Source of the DNA: Peribacillus asahii
GTDB lineage: Bacteria > Bacillota > Bacilli > Bacillales > DSM-1321
Length of the DNA: 64,000 bases
Direction of reading: 5' to 3'
NCBI RefSeq assembly: GCF_004006295.1
Contig: NZ_CP026095.1
Location: forward strand, 1,040,001 to 1,104,000
Numbering within the stretch: the first letter of the stretch is position 1; each line of letters begins with the position of its first letter. Both the position numbers and the translations under genes were made by a program. Shown piece after piece: positions 24,751 to 35,936 of the stretch. Below the pieces are notes generated by a model. It saw only the letters and a program-made list of their open reading frames with translations. It was not told where the DNA came from and did no database searches.

Positions 24751-27342
24751 ATGGATCTAAATAAGATGACGGAAAGAACACAGCAAGCGTTAATACAAGG
24801 TCAGGAGTTAGCGAAAAAGCGCCGTAATCCTGAATTAACAGAATTGCATGTGCTGCACGCTTTAGCTGAGCAAGATGAAAGCATGCTGCTGCGCATATTA
24901 TCGGAGTCCAATGAGCCTTTCTCTACATTTGAGTCAGCGTTAGCGAAGGAATTGAATGGGCTGCCTGAAGTGGGCGGGACTGTGAGTCAAGTCTATATGT
25001 CGGCCTCTCTGCAGCAAATCTTAACAGCGGCCGAGCAAGAAATGGCTGCATGGAAAGATGAATATCTTTCGGTTGAGCATTTAGTGTTAGCGATGTTGAA
25101 AGAAAATAAACCAAATGTGAAGCGGTTGTTTAACGCCTTTCAAATAGAGTATCGTCAAGCAAAGGAAATCATTCAAGGAATAAGGGGGAACCAGCGCGTG
25201 ACAAGTCAAAATCCTGAGAGCACATATGAAGTATTAAAGAAATACGGCCGCGATCTCGTTGCGGAAGTACGAAATGGCAAAATGGATCCTGTTATTGGTC
25301 GTGACGCTGAAATTCGGAATGTGATTCGTATTTTGTCTCGAAAAACGAAAAATAACCCTGTGTTAATTGGAGAACCGGGTGTTGGGAAAACAGCCATTGT
25401 TGAAGGGCTTGCCCAACGAATTGTGCGTAAAGATGTTCCAGAAGGGTTAAAAGACAAAATTGTGTTTGCTCTTGATATGAGTGCGCTTGTAGCAGGTGCA
25501 AAATTCCGCGGTGAGTTTGAAGAGCGCTTAAAAGCCGTATTAAACGAAGTGAAAAAAAGCGAAGGAAATATTCTCTTATTTATTGATGAACTGCATACGA
25601 TTGTTGGAGCAGGACGTACGGACGGGGCTCTTGACGCAGGAAATATGTTAAAGCCTATGCTTGCGCGCGGAGAGCTGCATTGTATTGGTGCCACAACATT
25701 AGATGAGTACCGTCAATATATTGAGAAAGACCCAGCGCTTGAGCGACGTTTTCAACAAGTGCTTGTGCCTGAGCCAGATGTAGAAGATACGATTTCTATT
25801 TTACGAGGATTGAAGGAACGTTTTGAAGTCCATCATGGTGTGCGCATTCATGACCGAGCGCTTGTAGCTGCTTCTGTTCTGTCTAATCGTTATATTACCG
25901 AGCGTTTTTTACCGGATAAGGCAATTGATCTAGTCGATGAAGCCTGTGCGATGATTCGAATGGAAATTGACTCTATGCCATCAGAGCTTGATGAAATTAC
26001 ACGAAAAGTGATGCAGTTAGAAATTGAAGAAGCGGCGTTAAAAAATGAGTCAGATGAGCAAAGTCAAGCACGTCTTGAAGCGCTGCAAAAAGAGCTGTCT
26101 GAACTGCAAGATAAAGCGAATAGTATGAAAGCGAAATGGCAAATGGAAAAAGCTTCGCTGCAACAAGTACAGGATATGCGCGAACAGCTGGAGAAGCTTC
26201 GCCGTGAATTAGAGCAAGCGGAAAATGACTATGACTTAAATCGTGCTGCTGAATTACGTCATGGCAAAATTCCTGAGCTTGAGAAGGAACTGGCCCAGCT
26301 TGAAGATGATGTTGTAAAAGAAAAACAGGAGTCAAGGCTTCTTCGTGAAGAAGTAACAGAGGAAGAAATCGCAAGCATCGTCGCTCGTTGGACAGGTATC
26401 CCAGTCAGCAAGCTTGTCGAAGGAGAACGGGAGAAATTACTGCGCTTATCACAAATTCTTCACGAGCGCGTTGTTGGACAAGAAGAAGCAGTCGACCTAG
26501 TATCGGATGCAGTATTACGAGCTAGAGCAGGTATTAAAGACCCAAACCGACCAATTGGTTCGTTCATTTTCCTTGGGCCAACAGGGGTAGGGAAAACCGA
26601 GCTTGTAAAAGCATTAGCAGAAACATTATTTGATAGTGAAGAGCATATGATTCGCATTGATATGTCGGAGTATATGGAAAAGCATGCGGTTTCTCGCCTA
26701 ATTGGAGCACCTCCAGGATATGTCGGTTTTGAGGAAGGCGGACAATTAACAGAAGCGATTCGCCGAAACCCGTATTCCGTTGTTCTATTAGATGAAATTG
26801 AAAAAGCTCATCCTGAAGTGTTTAATATTTTACTGCAAATGTTGGATGATGGCCGCATTACTGATTCACAAGGGAGAACGATTAACTGTAAAAATACCGT
26901 CATTATTATGACATCGAATATCGGCTCTCATTTTTTATTGCAATCAGCGGCAGCAGATGGAGGATTAGAAGAGGAGATCAAAGACCAAGTATTTGCAGAA
27001 CTGCGCGGTCATTTCCGTCCGGAATTTTTAAACCGAGTCGATGATATTGTTCTCTTTAAACCATTAACAAAAGCAGACCTTGTGAAAATTGTAGAGAAAA
27101 TGATGAAGCAATTACAAAGTCGATTAGCGGAGCAAGGCTTTGCTTTACAATTAACAGAGACTGCGAAAGAACAGCTTGCTGAACAAGGCTATGATCCAGT
27201 ATACGGAGCAAGACCATTAAAACGATTCATTCAAAAACATATCGAAACGAAAATTGCTCGTGAAATTATTGCGGGTACACTAGCTGGTCAATCAACAATT
27301 ACGATTGATTTCGTTAATCAACAATTTACGTTACGGTCCTAA
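24751..27342 (+). CDS. clpB: ClpB disaggregase
   Basis: The 863-aa Hsp100 chaperone threads aggregated proteins through its hexameric pore, working with DnaK. Domains in order: Clp_N (about 1-145), first AAA+ with Walker A GEPGVGKT (207-214), the long coiled-coil middle domain (about 405-525, [13 protein letters not shown] to [11 protein letters not shown]) that distinguishes ClpB from ClpC, second AAA+ with GPTGVGKT (609-616) and the small C-terminal domain. ATG 24751 follows GGGAGGG; the frame could be read from TTG 24736 but that crosses the site. Control by CtsR is indicated by the operator upstream. B. subtilis 168 lacks clpB, so its presence here between yjzC and yjzD differs from that species. 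Confidence 0.96.
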   Translation: MDLNKMTERTQQALIQGQELAKKRRNPELTELHVLHALAEQDESMLLRILSESNEPFSTFESALAKELNGLPEVGGTVSQVYMSASLQQILTAAEQEMAAWKDEYLSVEHLVLAMLKENKPNVKRLFNAFQIEYRQAKEIIQGIRGNQRVTSQNPESTYEVLKKYGRDLVAEVRNGKMDPVIGRDAEIRNVIRILSRKTKNNPVLIGEPGVGKTAIVEGLAQRIVRKDVPEGLKDKIVFALDMSALVAGAKFRGEFEERLKAVLNEVKKSEGNILLFIDELHTIVGAGRTDGALDAGNMLKPMLARGELHCIGATTLDEYRQYIEKDPALERRFQQVLVPEPDVEDTISILRGLKERFEVHHGVRIHDRALVAASVLSNRYITERFLPDKAIDLVDEACAMIRMEIDSMPSELDEITRKVMQLEIEEAALKNESDEQSQARLEALQKELSELQDKANSMKAKWQMEKASLQQVQDMREQLEKLRRELEQAENDYDLNRAAELRHGKIPELEKELAQLEDDVVKEKQESRLLREEVTEEEIASIVARWTGIPVSKLVEGEREKLLRLSQILHERVVGQEEAVDLVSDAVLRARAGIKDPNRPIGSFIFLGPTGVGKTELVKALAETLFDSEEHMIRIDMSEYMEKHAVSRLIGAPPGYVGFEEGGQLTEAIRRNPYSVVLLDEIEKAHPEVFNILLQMLDDGRITDSQGRTINCKNTVIIMTSNIGSHFLLQSAAADGGLEEEIKDQVFAELRGHFRPEFLNRVDDIVLFKPLTKADLVKIVEKMMKQLQSRLAEQGFALQLTETAKEQLAEQGYDPVYGARPLKRFIQKHIETKIAREIIAGTLAGQSTITIDFVNQQFTLRS

Positions 27343-27349
27343 CTATACA

Positions 27350-27384
27350 AAAAAGGTATCCGAATATAACATGGATACCTTTTT
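27350..27384. terminator. bidirectional terminator after clpB
   Basis: AAAAAGGTATCC and GGATACCTTTTT form a perfect 12-bp stem between convergent clpB and yjzD. Confidence 0.9.
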
Positions 27385-27390
27385 GTGCTC

Positions 27391-27579
27391 TTAATGATGA
27401 CTCTTTTCCACAGGGTCGTTTGGAAGGATGCTTGCTACGATGATAACAAGAACTGTAACAATTACGCTTAAAATCGTTGCAACAGTAAAATCGTACGCAA
27501 CTCCTGACATAGAAGAAACTACATATGTAGTCATATGAATTAACAAAAACGACCAAAAGAATGTCCACGTATAACTCAT
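27391..27579 (-). CDS. yjzD: YjzD (DUF2929) small membrane protein
   Basis: The 62-aa protein has two membrane helices (YTWTFFWSFLLIHMTTYVV and TILSVIVTVLVIIVASILP) and matches the DUF2929/YjzD family in length and pattern, including the Trp-Thr-Phe and the SM-x-V-x-Y-x-F motif. Function unknown. It lies on the reverse strand next to yjaU, as in B. subtilis. The GAGTGAGGTGA region upstream supplies the ribosome binding site. Confidence 0.82.
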   Translation of the reverse strand: MSYTWTFFWSFLLIHMTTYVVSSMSGVAYDFTVATILSVIVTVLVIIVASILPNDPVEKSHH

Positions 27580-27808
27580 TGAATTTCACCTCACTCTAGT
27601 ACAATCATTTTCATCTTATCATAATTAATATACAGTTAAAACGAGTTTTTTATAAGACTGTTAAAAAGTTGCGTGTATGGAGGGAGATGGGGGATAAAAA
27701 TCGAATGTATTCTAATATAAATTTCATGTAAATAGGCACCCCCCCTTACATTTCTTATATGTTCACATACATTAATAGTAGTAATTTTCCTGCAAAGGAG
27801 TAGACAAA

Positions 27809-28528
27809 ATGGAACAGCGAACTTTTCAAATTGATGACCAGTGGTGCATGATTCATTACCCTGAACAGCCGAGTGGTTTTGCTGTACTTGTGATTGGTGA
27901 CCGTGGTCATTTTGTTGAACAAGGAAGCAGCTTTTGGCTCCAGCACCCCGGGAGGTTACGTATTTTGGAACATTTGAAAGGCTATGGGTATACATTATTT
28001 TCATCGAATTTTTACGGAGCTAATTGGGGAAGTATAAAGTCGGTTGAACTTGCGGCGAAGCTGTATGATACGTTTATGAAAAGTGAGATTGCCAACGATA
28101 AAATACACATATTAGCCGAAGGGACAGGAGCGCTTGTTGCTTTTGAATTAATGAAAAAACTTGGTTCGAAAATTCGTTCGGTTGTGTTGAAGAACCCATG
28201 TTTATCATTAAAATGGCAGCTGAAAAAAGAAAAAGAAAACAAATTGTTTTATAAGAAAGTATTATATGAAGTGGCAGAAGCGTTTGAAATTGATTATACA
28301 GAAAGTGAATCCTTTATAAACCATTCAGAAGCAATACCGAGTTTAACAGATACACCTGTACAGATTATTCATGTGTTAAATAGTTTTCAAAAAGGTCAAT
28401 CTGCTCTTTATCGTCGATTGCAGCGATATAATAAAAATGTGCAGTTAGCCTATTTGCTTCCGGAGAAACGCTATAAAATTCCGTATATTATAAATAAGTT
28501 TTATAAAGAACATGAAACATATTTATAA
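27809..28528 (+). CDS. yjaU: YjaU-like alpha/beta-hydrolase-fold protein
   Basis: The 239-aa protein looks like an alpha/beta hydrolase without clear catalytic residues: the nucleophile elbow region reads LAEGTGALVAFELMKK (G-T-G instead of G-x-S-x-G), about residues 95-110. Position between yjzD and the epimerase-like gene matches B. subtilis yjaU. AAAGGAG precedes ATG 27809. The lost elbow serine suggests a non-enzymatic role or a different chemistry. Substrate unknown. Confidence 0.75.
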   Translation: MEQRTFQIDDQWCMIHYPEQPSGFAVLVIGDRGHFVEQGSSFWLQHPGRLRILEHLKGYGYTLFSSNFYGANWGSIKSVELAAKLYDTFMKSEIANDKIHILAEGTGALVAFELMKKLGSKIRSVVLKNPCLSLKWQLKKEKENKLFYKKVLYEVAEAFEIDYTESESFINHSEAIPSLTDTPVQIIHVLNSFQKGQSALYRRLQRYNKNVQLAYLLPEKRYKIPYIINKFYKEHETYL

Positions 28529-28599
28529 TATGAAAATATTCTCTCTGTTTGCCGCATACGATATAGGATACATGAGGGCAGGCGGGGAGGAGTTGAAAT

Positions 28600-29412
28600 A
28601 TGCAAACATTCGTTGTGATTGGGGCTTATCAGTTTGTTGGGTTTCATCTTGCCAAGTACTTGCTTGACCAAGGAGAGGAAGTACTTGGTGTAGATTGGGA
28701 AGACGTGTCCAGAGAAAGTATAGAAGACAAGGAAATGGAAATAGGGAGAAATAGTAACTTCTTATATATACCGATACATAAGCTAAAGTATTTATCGCTG
28801 GAAAAGCAAAAGACCATTTATGTGTCTTGTTATGATTTAAGTAAAAGCAAACGAGACAATCAAGCTGAAATTATTGAGGTGATTGCGGCTTTTTTGAAAG
28901 ACTTACACCTGAATAAAGAGTCACACATCATTATGCTTATGCCAATTGAAGAAGAGCGTTCGATGTATCAAGCTCTTTTGCAAAAAGCGGAGGAAATGAG
29001 TACAGTCAAAGTAGTGTTTCTACCGACTGTTTATGGACCTTGGCAGCCAGAAACAATGAGCTTTGAAGCAGCGATTCGCAAGAAAGCTCCGTCGGAAGTA
29101 AAGAAGGCGATTGAAGCGGAGGATCGATTGGATGCTCTGTTTGTTGCCGATCTTCCAAAAGTGTTAGTCGAACTCGCGACTCGAGATGAAAAGAACATTC
29201 AAGTGCAAAGTGAAGCAAGCAATCAGTGGTTAGAGTGTGCTCAATTAGTATTAGAAGACGAATATACGGGCATATATAAGGAATGCTTAAGGAAGCAGCG
29301 AGGAATGGTTTATACGATACAAAACAAAACAGCCCCAGCTGATGGAATAGATATGCAGCAAAAGCATTTTCGGCGCTGGCAGTTGTTGAAAAAATGGCGA
29401 GAGCTTGAATAG
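28600..29412 (+). CDS. yjaV: YjaV-like NAD(P)-binding epimerase-fold protein
   Basis: The 270-aa protein begins MQTFVVIGAYQFVGFHLAKYLL, a Rossmann motif with G-A-x-x-F-V-G in place of G-x-x-G-x-x-G, and has a segment FLPTVYGPWQPETMSFEAAI typical of sugar epimerases. The usual Tyr-x-x-x-Lys is not obvious. It corresponds in position to yjaV. In B. subtilis the competence gene med follows; here comZ comes next with no med. GGAGGAG lies before ATG 28600. Confidence 0.78.
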   Translation: MQTFVVIGAYQFVGFHLAKYLLDQGEEVLGVDWEDVSRESIEDKEMEIGRNSNFLYIPIHKLKYLSLEKQKTIYVSCYDLSKSKRDNQAEIIEVIAAFLKDLHLNKESHIIMLMPIEEERSMYQALLQKAEEMSTVKVVFLPTVYGPWQPETMSFEAAIRKKAPSEVKKAIEAEDRLDALFVADLPKVLVELATRDEKNIQVQSEASNQWLECAQLVLEDEYTGIYKECLRKQRGMVYTIQNKTAPADGIDMQQKHFRRWQLLKKWRELE

Positions 29413-29486
29413 CTCTTTTCTTTCAAATATAGAACGGCTAAAATGGATAATGAAAGAAAAGTGTCAAATGAGTAGGAGGAATTGAG

Positions 29487-29669
29487 ATGAGTGAAGATAA
29501 AACGCTTGAATTTATGGCGATTGCGATGAAGTACTTCCCAGAAGCAAAAGCGCAGTTAGAGGCAAACGGCATTCCTTTTTCAATGGAAATGGCGGCTCCG
29601 TTTATGGATTTATTTAAAAAAGTCATGCAAGAAGCATATGAGCTAGGAAAAAGCGACGCTCAGCAGTAA
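29487..29669 (+). CDS. comZ: ComZ competence regulator
   Basis: The 60-aa helical protein (EDKTLEFMAIAMKYFPEAKAQLE..., ending YELGKSDAQQ) matches ComZ of B. subtilis along its length. ComZ represses comG expression; med-comZ form an operon in B. subtilis, but med is missing here. AGGAGG precedes ATG 29487. It lies directly upstream of fabH, as in B. subtilis. Confidence 0.88.
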   Translation: MSEDKTLEFMAIAMKYFPEAKAQLEANGIPFSMEMAAPFMDLFKKVMQEAYELGKSDAQQ

Positions 29670-29770
29670 GAGAATGAAGAGCTGTTCTAAAAGGGACAGC
29701 TTTTTTAGATACATATCATATGCTCAAGATGGTTTTTATAGTAATCTTTAGATACCTTTTGCTTTTATTG

Positions 29771-29815
29771 TTGCATATCGGGCATTTTTTATATAAAATT
29801 AGTACCAGGTAATAA
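29771..29815 (+). promoter_or_regulatory. fabH-fabF promoter with FapR operator
   Basis: TTGCAT (29771-29776) and TATAAA (29792-29797) form a plausible promoter. The 17-bp TTAGTACC-A-GGTAATAA (29799-29815) matches the FapR operator. FapR represses fatty-acid synthesis genes unless malonyl-CoA is present. A second FapR-type site lies before fabI (55554-55570). Confidence 0.85.
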
Positions 29816-29858
29816 TATTTGATATTAATTTTTTTAAAATTAATAAGGGGTTGGCATA

Positions 29859-30794
29859 ATGAATGCTGGAATTATAGGAATTGGTCGTTATTTACCTGAA
29901 AAAATAGTAACGAACAGTGATTTGGAAAAACTAATGGATACTTCTGATGAGTGGATTCGAACACGAACAGGAATTGAAGCAAGAAGAGTAGCAAGTGATG
30001 ATGTGAATACGTCGGACATGGCATATAGAGCAGCTGCAAAAGCAATTGAAAACGCTGGCCTTACAGCAGAAGATATTGATTTAATTCTCGTTTCAACGGT
30101 AACACCAGATCAATCTTTCCCATCCGTTGCCTGCATGATTCAAGAGCAGTTAGGTGCAAAAAAAGCAGCTGCGATGGATCTTAGCGCGGCTTGTGCTGGG
30201 TTTATGTATGGGGTGGTAACGGGAGAACAATTTATTAAAAATGGTGTGTATAAACACGTCCTTATTGTCGGTGTTGAAAAGTTATCGAAAATCACCAACT
30301 GGGAAGATCGAAATACAGCTGTTTTATTTGGCGATGGGGCCGGAGCGGTTGTTTTAGGTCCTGTATCAGAAGGTAGAGGGATTTTATCCTTTGAGCTAGG
30401 TGCTGATGGTTCAGGCGGCAAGTACTTATTACAAGAAGGCGATTTTATTGCGATGAATGGTCGCGAAGTGTTTAAGTTTGCGGTTCGTCAAATGGGAGAG
30501 TCCAGCTTAAATGTACTAACAAAGGCTGGTTTAACTCGTGAAGATGTTGATTTACTAATCCCGCATCAAGCGAATATTCGCATTATGGAGTCCGCTCGTG
30601 AACGCTTGAATCTACCTGTGGAAAAGATGACAAAAACGATTCATAAATATGGAAATACTTCGGCTTCATCTATTCCAATTGCGATTGTAGAGGAGTTAGA
30701 AGCAGGTCGAATTAAAGATGATGATGTATTAGTCATGGTCGGATTTGGCGGCGGCTTAACATGGGGAGCCATTGCCATGAGATGGGGTAAATAA
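29859..30794 (+). CDS. fabH: beta-ketoacyl-ACP synthase III (FabH)
   Basis: The 311-aa enzyme starts fatty-acid synthesis by condensing an acyl-CoA primer with malonyl-ACP; in Bacillus branched primers are preferred. The Cys-His-Asn triad is visible: C112 in SAACAGF, His in [10 protein letters not shown] (about 238) and Asn in KYGNTSASS (about 268). It is the first gene of a fabH-fabF operon under a FapR-type operator. AAGGGGTTG precedes ATG 29859. Confidence 0.96.
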   Translation: MNAGIIGIGRYLPEKIVTNSDLEKLMDTSDEWIRTRTGIEARRVASDDVNTSDMAYRAAAKAIENAGLTAEDIDLILVSTVTPDQSFPSVACMIQEQLGAKKAAAMDLSAACAGFMYGVVTGEQFIKNGVYKHVLIVGVEKLSKITNWEDRNTAVLFGDGAGAVVLGPVSEGRGILSFELGADGSGGKYLLQEGDFIAMNGREVFKFAVRQMGESSLNVLTKAGLTREDVDLLIPHQANIRIMESARERLNLPVEKMTKTIHKYGNTSASSIPIAIVEELEAGRIKDDDVLVMVGFGGGLTWGAIAMRWGK

Positions 30795-30838
30795 AACAAA
30801 TAACATGTAGGTATCGCGAAGCTTGAAAGGAGTTAAGG

Positions 30839-32083
30839 TTGAGTATGACAAATCGTCGAGTAGTTGTAACTGGGATTGGTTCTTTATCTTCAGTAGGAAA
30901 TGATGCACATACAGCATGGGAAAATATTAAAGCAGGTAAGTCGGGTGTAGGTCCGTTAACTCGCTTAAATGCTGATGAATTTCCGGTAAAAGTTGCTGCA
31001 GAAATTAAAGATTTTGATATTGAAACATACGTAGATCGAAAAGAAGCACGAAAAATGGATCGCTTCACACATTATGCAGTTGCCGCTTCGGCTATGGCTG
31101 TTAAGGATGCTAATCTTGATATTAATGAATCAAATGCTGAACGTGTTGGTGTTTGGGTTGGTTCTGGAATTGGCGGTCTTGAAACGTTAGAGATTCAACA
31201 TGAAACGTTTTTAAAACGAGGCTATAAACGAGTAAGTCCATTCTTCGTACCGATGATGATTCCTGATATGGCTACAGGTCAAGTATCGATTTTATTAGGT
31301 GCAAAAGGAGTTAACTCTTGTACGGTAACAGCTTGTGCGACAGGTACGAATTCAATTGGGGATGCGTTTAAAGTTATTCAGCGCGGCGATGCGGATGTCA
31401 TGATTTCAGGTGGAGCAGAAGCACCGATTACGAAAATGTCCGTTGCAGGATTCTGTGCGAATACAGCGCTTTCAACAAATCCAGATCCAAATACAGCAAG
31501 CAGACCATTTGATGTTAATCGCGATGGTTTTGTTATCGGTGAAGGAGCAGGAATTGTTGTTTTAGAAGAATTAGAGCATGCTCTAAAACGTGGTGCGAAA
31601 ATTTACGCTGAAATTGCTGGATATGGTGCAACAGGTGATGCTTATCATATTACAGCTCCAGCTCCTGGCGGTGAAGGCGGAGCGCGTGCGATGAAGGCTG
31701 CGATTGCAGATGCAGGACTGCAGCCTGAAGATATTCAATATATCAACGCACACGGAACAAGTACGCCATATAACGATAAATATGAAACGATGGCTATTAG
31801 AGAAGTATTCGGCGACCATGCATATAAACTAGCGGTTAGTTCAACAAAGTCGATGACTGGCCATTTACTAGGCGCAGCAGGTGGAATTGAAGCGATTTTC
31901 ACGGTTCAAGCGATTCAAGAGGGAATTATCCCGCCAACGATTCATATTGAAACACAAGATCCAGAATGTGATTTAGACTATGTACCAAATGAGGCGCGTA
32001 AGGCAGATATTCAAGCTGCTATCAGTAACTCATTAGGCTTTGGCGGACATAACGCAACGATTTTATTTAAGAAATATCAATAA
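30839..32083 (+). CDS. fabF: beta-ketoacyl-ACP synthase II (FabF)
   Basis: The 414-aa enzyme elongates acyl-ACP with malonyl-ACP. The catalytic Cys is in [11 protein letters not shown] (about 166), the two His in [11 protein letters not shown] and [13 protein letters not shown]. It follows fabH by 44 bases in one operon. TTG 30839 has AAAGGAG six bases upstream; the in-frame ATG 30845 would agree better with the usual protein start ([10 protein letters not shown]), so the exact start is open. A strong terminator ends the operon. Confidence 0.95.
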   Translation: MSMTNRRVVVTGIGSLSSVGNDAHTAWENIKAGKSGVGPLTRLNADEFPVKVAAEIKDFDIETYVDRKEARKMDRFTHYAVAASAMAVKDANLDINESNAERVGVWVGSGIGGLETLEIQHETFLKRGYKRVSPFFVPMMIPDMATGQVSILLGAKGVNSCTVTACATGTNSIGDAFKVIQRGDADVMISGGAEAPITKMSVAGFCANTALSTNPDPNTASRPFDVNRDGFVIGEGAGIVVLEELEHALKRGAKIYAEIAGYGATGDAYHITAPAPGGEGGARAMKAAIADAGLQPEDIQYINAHGTSTPYNDKYETMAIREVFGDHAYKLAVSSTKSMTGHLLGAAGGIEAIFTVQAIQEGIIPPTIHIETQDPECDLDYVPNEARKADIQAAISNSLGFGGHNATILFKKYQ

Positions 32084-32089
32084 CTGATA

Positions 32090-32120
32090 GAAGAGGCTGT
32101 CTCGAACAGCCTCTTCTTTT
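32090..32120 (+). terminator. fabH-fabF operon terminator
   Basis: GAAGAGGCTGT, CTCGA, ACAGCCTCTTC, then TTTTG. Confidence 0.9.
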
Positions 32121-32135
32121 GCTTTAGCGATGAGG

Positions 32136-32219
32136 AATCATGCCAATTTGTTGAAGAATCGTGCCAAATTTGTAGAAAATCATGCGGATTCATTAAAAAA
32201 TCATGCCAAGTCACTTACT
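32136..32219 (+). repeat. four 21-bp tandem units
   Basis: The motif AATCATGCC (with variants AATCGTGCC and AATCATGCG) starts at 32136, 32157, 32178 and 32199, an exact 21-base period. The rest of each unit is degenerate and A/T-rich. It fills the gap between fabF and yjaZ. Confidence 0.75.
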
Positions 32220-32268
32220 AGCAGCCACACGCATAAAATGACATACCTAAATGTATGAGGTGAAGGAT

Positions 32269-33033
32269 ATGGGAATCATTCAAACAGATGAATGGATGGC
32301 TTCGGAGTTTGACCGCCCGTTAACGATGATGAATAACCTAGATATCATCGATGTCAAACCGGAACAACTGTATCGTCATTTACAAGCAAATGGAATGTAC
32401 ACACCAAATGAGAAAGCGAGAAAAGTCTATCATCATTTAGTGAAGCAGGATGTCTGGACAAAAGCTAGGCAGTTATTTACTACGTATCATGAGTTGTGGG
32501 CCGGTCCTGATGTTCCCGTTTATATTTTTCCGCTGCAGGCACCGGGTTTTTTGCAAAAGGCAAAGGAAGCGAAGTCCGGCCTTGCGTTTCAACATGCCGT
32601 ATTTCTTTTTTTAGATAGTCATATTACCAATCAAGAGCTAGAAGCGGTGTTGATTCATGAATATCATCATGTTTGCCGCTTGCATCGTACTAAGAAAGAA
32701 GCGAAGGACTATACGCTGTTAGATGCACTGGTTATGGAGGGGTTAGCAGAAAGAACGGTCGCCAAATATTTAGGAAGTAAATATTTAGCCCATTGGACTG
32801 CGTTATATCCTCAGTCCGACTATAAACGATTATGGAATCGGTATATAGAAGGGAAGTTGAACATTAATCGTTCCAATCCTCTGCACGATTCGATTATGCT
32901 TGGAAAAAAGGGGTATCCGCAGATGATTGGGTATTGGACTGGATATCAGCTTGTTAAACATGCTTCTCCATTGTCCGTTCGCCAATCGCTCGTTATTTCT
33001 GCAGAAGATATTTTAAAGAAACAAGTGCTATAG
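32269..33033 (+). CDS. yjaZ: YjaZ-like DUF2268 putative zinc metallopeptidase
   Basis: The 254-aa protein contains VLIHEYHHVCRLHR (about residues 127-140), an H-E-x-x-H zinc-peptidase-like motif, within a DUF2268 domain covering the C-terminal half; ALVMEGLAE lies where a third ligand (Glu) is expected. B. subtilis yjaZ occupies the same place after fabF. The start at ATG 32269 is chosen for GAGGTGAAGG; the frame opens at 32251. Substrate unknown. Confidence 0.82.
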   Translation: MGIIQTDEWMASEFDRPLTMMNNLDIIDVKPEQLYRHLQANGMYTPNEKARKVYHHLVKQDVWTKARQLFTTYHELWAGPDVPVYIFPLQAPGFLQKAKEAKSGLAFQHAVFLFLDSHITNQELEAVLIHEYHHVCRLHRTKKEAKDYTLLDALVMEGLAERTVAKYLGSKYLAHWTALYPQSDYKRLWNRYIEGKLNINRSNPLHDSIMLGKKGYPQMIGYWTGYQLVKHASPLSVRQSLVISAEDILKKQVL

Positions 33034-33144
33034 CCTAGTTTCCTCATCCAGTTTTGGAAAATTCCTGATTACAAATAGGAATAAATTTCATGCATTTTGC
33101 CTATACTGATGGACAAACAGAATTTTGTAAGTGAGGGATAGAAT

Positions 33145-33900
33145 ATGCTATATCTTCATGATGTATGGGTGAATTGGTTTGAAGGAGAAGAAAATGGCTA
33201 TAATGTTTGTCATTTTCATGAATGGAGAAAAGACGATGGAATTGAGCTGTTAGATCAAGTTCCGCTTTTGAAAGTCTCCTCCTCTATGTTTCATTACATA
33301 GAAAATGACTTATCAGATTTACCGAAATCTTTGCTCGATGATGTATATCAAAAAGCATATGCTAGAAAAAATCATGAACGAATTCAATTAGAATACTGCT
33401 TTGTTGTGACAGACGGCGACGGAATATTAGCAGTCGATACGATTGGGTATCATATTCCGATTCGTAAAAGTCGCCTGATTCCACGCCAAGAACAAATTGT
33501 CTATGAGATGGTTGAAAACCATGAAGCGTCCGACTATACATTTACTGAAAAACCGACATCTGAGAAGGAATATCATATTTTGTCGCCAGCTCCTTCATTT
33601 ATGAATGGGTTAACGCGAAAAGAGCGTCAATTAAAACAATTATTGTTCATGGCAATGGATCAATTATTTAATGCGAAGAATGTAGCTGAAATTCGTTATT
33701 GGTATACGGAGTGGGCTCCAGAAAAGTATGCGATGATTCAAGAATTAAACTTTGATTTAGCATGGCTTCAGCTGTATGAAGAAATTAAAGAAGGATGGTC
33801 CGATAAACATTTGCAGCTTTGTGAAAACTTAGTAAAAGGACAGCCGTTCTTCGAGAAGTTATGGGAAATGGAAGTTGGAGACAGTCCATCGATGTTATAA
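33145..33900 (+). CDS. yjbA: YjbA (DUF3603) family protein
   Basis: The 251-aa protein starts [20 protein letters not shown] and contains [11 protein letters not shown] and [12 protein letters not shown], agreeing with B. subtilis YjbA at both ends. Function is unknown; it is cytosolic, with no signal peptide or membrane segment. GTGAGGGA precedes ATG 33145. It is followed by a terminator that shares the CAGTGCC core with those at 2516 and 3473. Confidence 0.88.
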   Translation: MLYLHDVWVNWFEGEENGYNVCHFHEWRKDDGIELLDQVPLLKVSSSMFHYIENDLSDLPKSLLDDVYQKAYARKNHERIQLEYCFVVTDGDGILAVDTIGYHIPIRKSRLIPRQEQIVYEMVENHEASDYTFTEKPTSEKEYHILSPAPSFMNGLTRKERQLKQLLFMAMDQLFNAKNVAEIRYWYTEWAPEKYAMIQELNFDLAWLQLYEEIKEGWSDKHLQLCENLVKGQPFFEKLWEMEVGDSPSML

Positions 33901-33932
33901 AAAACAGTGCCAGGTCAGTCTGGCGCTGTTTT
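33901..33932 (+). terminator. terminator after yjbA
   Basis: AAAACAGTGCCAG (33901-33913) pairs with CTGGCGCTGTTTT (33920-33932), then TTTAT. Confidence 0.85.
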
Positions 33933-34041
33933 TTATGCTGAATGGAAAGGATTTTCTATAAAAACTGCTCGTGTAAAGGAGATAGAAACGTGATTCCTAG
34001 CCATACTAAGAAAGATTAAAATTCCGTTAGGAGGCAATAGT

Positions 34042-34194
34042 ATGGGAAGAGCAGATACTCCAGCAACATCCAGTAAGAAACGTTCATTACCTCAAACTCC
34101 GAAGAACTTAAAAATAGCGCCGGACTGTGTGGACGAAGAGTTCGCTCGGGAGCTTGGTGAACTTCCAAAAATAAGACCTACAAGACCTAAGTGA
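34042..34194 (+). CDS. small YfhD-like protein
   Basis: The 50-aa frame reads MGRADTPATSSKKRSLPQTP and then KNLKIAPDCVDEEFARELGEL, ending RPTRPK. The pattern MGR..., LPQTPKNLKI and D-x-E-F-A-x-E resembles the YfhD family of small Bacillus proteins, possibly spore-linked. GGAGG lies before ATG 34042, and a terminator follows. It sits between yjbA and trpS. Confidence 0.7.
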   Translation: MGRADTPATSSKKRSLPQTPKNLKIAPDCVDEEFARELGELPKIRPTRPK

Positions 34195-34211
34195 AACCTT
34201 TCCTTAGTATT

Positions 34212-34244
34212 AAAAAACCCACGAATAATTTTTTCGTGGGTTTT
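34212..34244. terminator. bidirectional terminator between the YfhD-like gene and trpS
   Basis: AAAACCCACGAA and TTCGTGGGTTTT form a perfect stem between convergent genes. Confidence 0.88.
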
Positions 34245-34265
34245 CTGCATGCAACGAGGCTTGTC

Positions 34266-35258
<993 letters not shown>

Positions 35259-35461
35259 CTAGTCACTCCTCTAATTAAACGTCAATAATAAATTCTGCTT
35301 CTACTTTATTATTGTAGAGATAAATGGCTGATGAATCCAGCTTTTTGCGAAAAAAACGTTTGCTTAATAAGAGAAGGGCTATTCAGTTTCTTAGTATAGG
35401 CTTTGTTTAACAATTATTCTTCTCGGATTATTACTTTTTTGCCTTCCTCAAAGTGTGTTAA

Positions 35462-35635
35462 AGGATAAAATCCAGGCAGGGAAAAGTCCTTCATTCGGGT
35501 CATGAAGGACAAAATCCAGGAATCCAGGAAGGAAAAAGTTCTTCATCCGGGTCATGAAGGACAAAGTCCAGAAATCTAGAAAGGGAAAAGTCCTTCATCC
35601 GGGTTATGAAGGACAAGATCCAGGAGTTCAGCAAG
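35462..35635. repeat. 52-bp tandem repeat with internal hairpins
   Basis: Units at 35462-35505 (44 bp, short by 8), 35506-35557, 35558-35609 and a partial one to about 35635. Across each unit junction GTCCTTCAT, seven bases, ATGAAGGAC can pair, giving a row of hairpins. It lies between trpS and the small membrane protein gene at 35742, where B. subtilis has the opp operon. Confidence 0.85.
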
Positions 35636-35741
35636 AATGGGGCTGTCCATTAGATTTTCGTTGCTGCTTTTATCTCGGGACTTTTTAGACAGCCGCGGGC
35701 AGGGGGCAAAAATCAGCAGAGTCCTATAAGAGAGCCTTGTA

Positions 35742-35936
35742 TCAGGAAGTTTTCTCTGTATTTCCGCCTACTTGATTCCAATTTGTTTGAATCTTTTGGG
35801 AATGCTGATAAATATCTGCATGACGTTTGCCTCCAAATAGTTTCTCCGCAATGCCGTTTGTCAGTACACCATTTACAGCTGTAATCCCAATAATTAAACT
35901 AGCGACAATAAGGAAATCGATGAAAAAAAGAGCCAT
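35742..35936 (-). CDS. small single-helix membrane protein
   Basis: The 64-aa protein has an N-terminal membrane helix (MALFFIDFLIVASLIIGITAV, residues 1-21) and a polar tail (KRHADIYQHSQKIQTNW). I do not recognise it. AAGGAG precedes ATG 35936. It is on the same strand as trpS, but the 52-bp repeats and 480 bases separate them, so a shared transcript is doubtful. Confidence 0.6.
   Translation of the reverse strand: MALFFIDFLIVASLIIGITAVNGVLTNGIAEKLFGGKRHADIYQHSQKIQTNWNQVGGNTEKTS

Noticed and set aside
25206..25694. reverse-strand frames over clpB
   Set aside because: They are mirror frames of a strongly coding gene with no start signals of their own.
35462..35635. CRISPR array
   Set aside because: The units are contiguous tandem repeats without unique spacers of constant size, and no cas genes are nearby.
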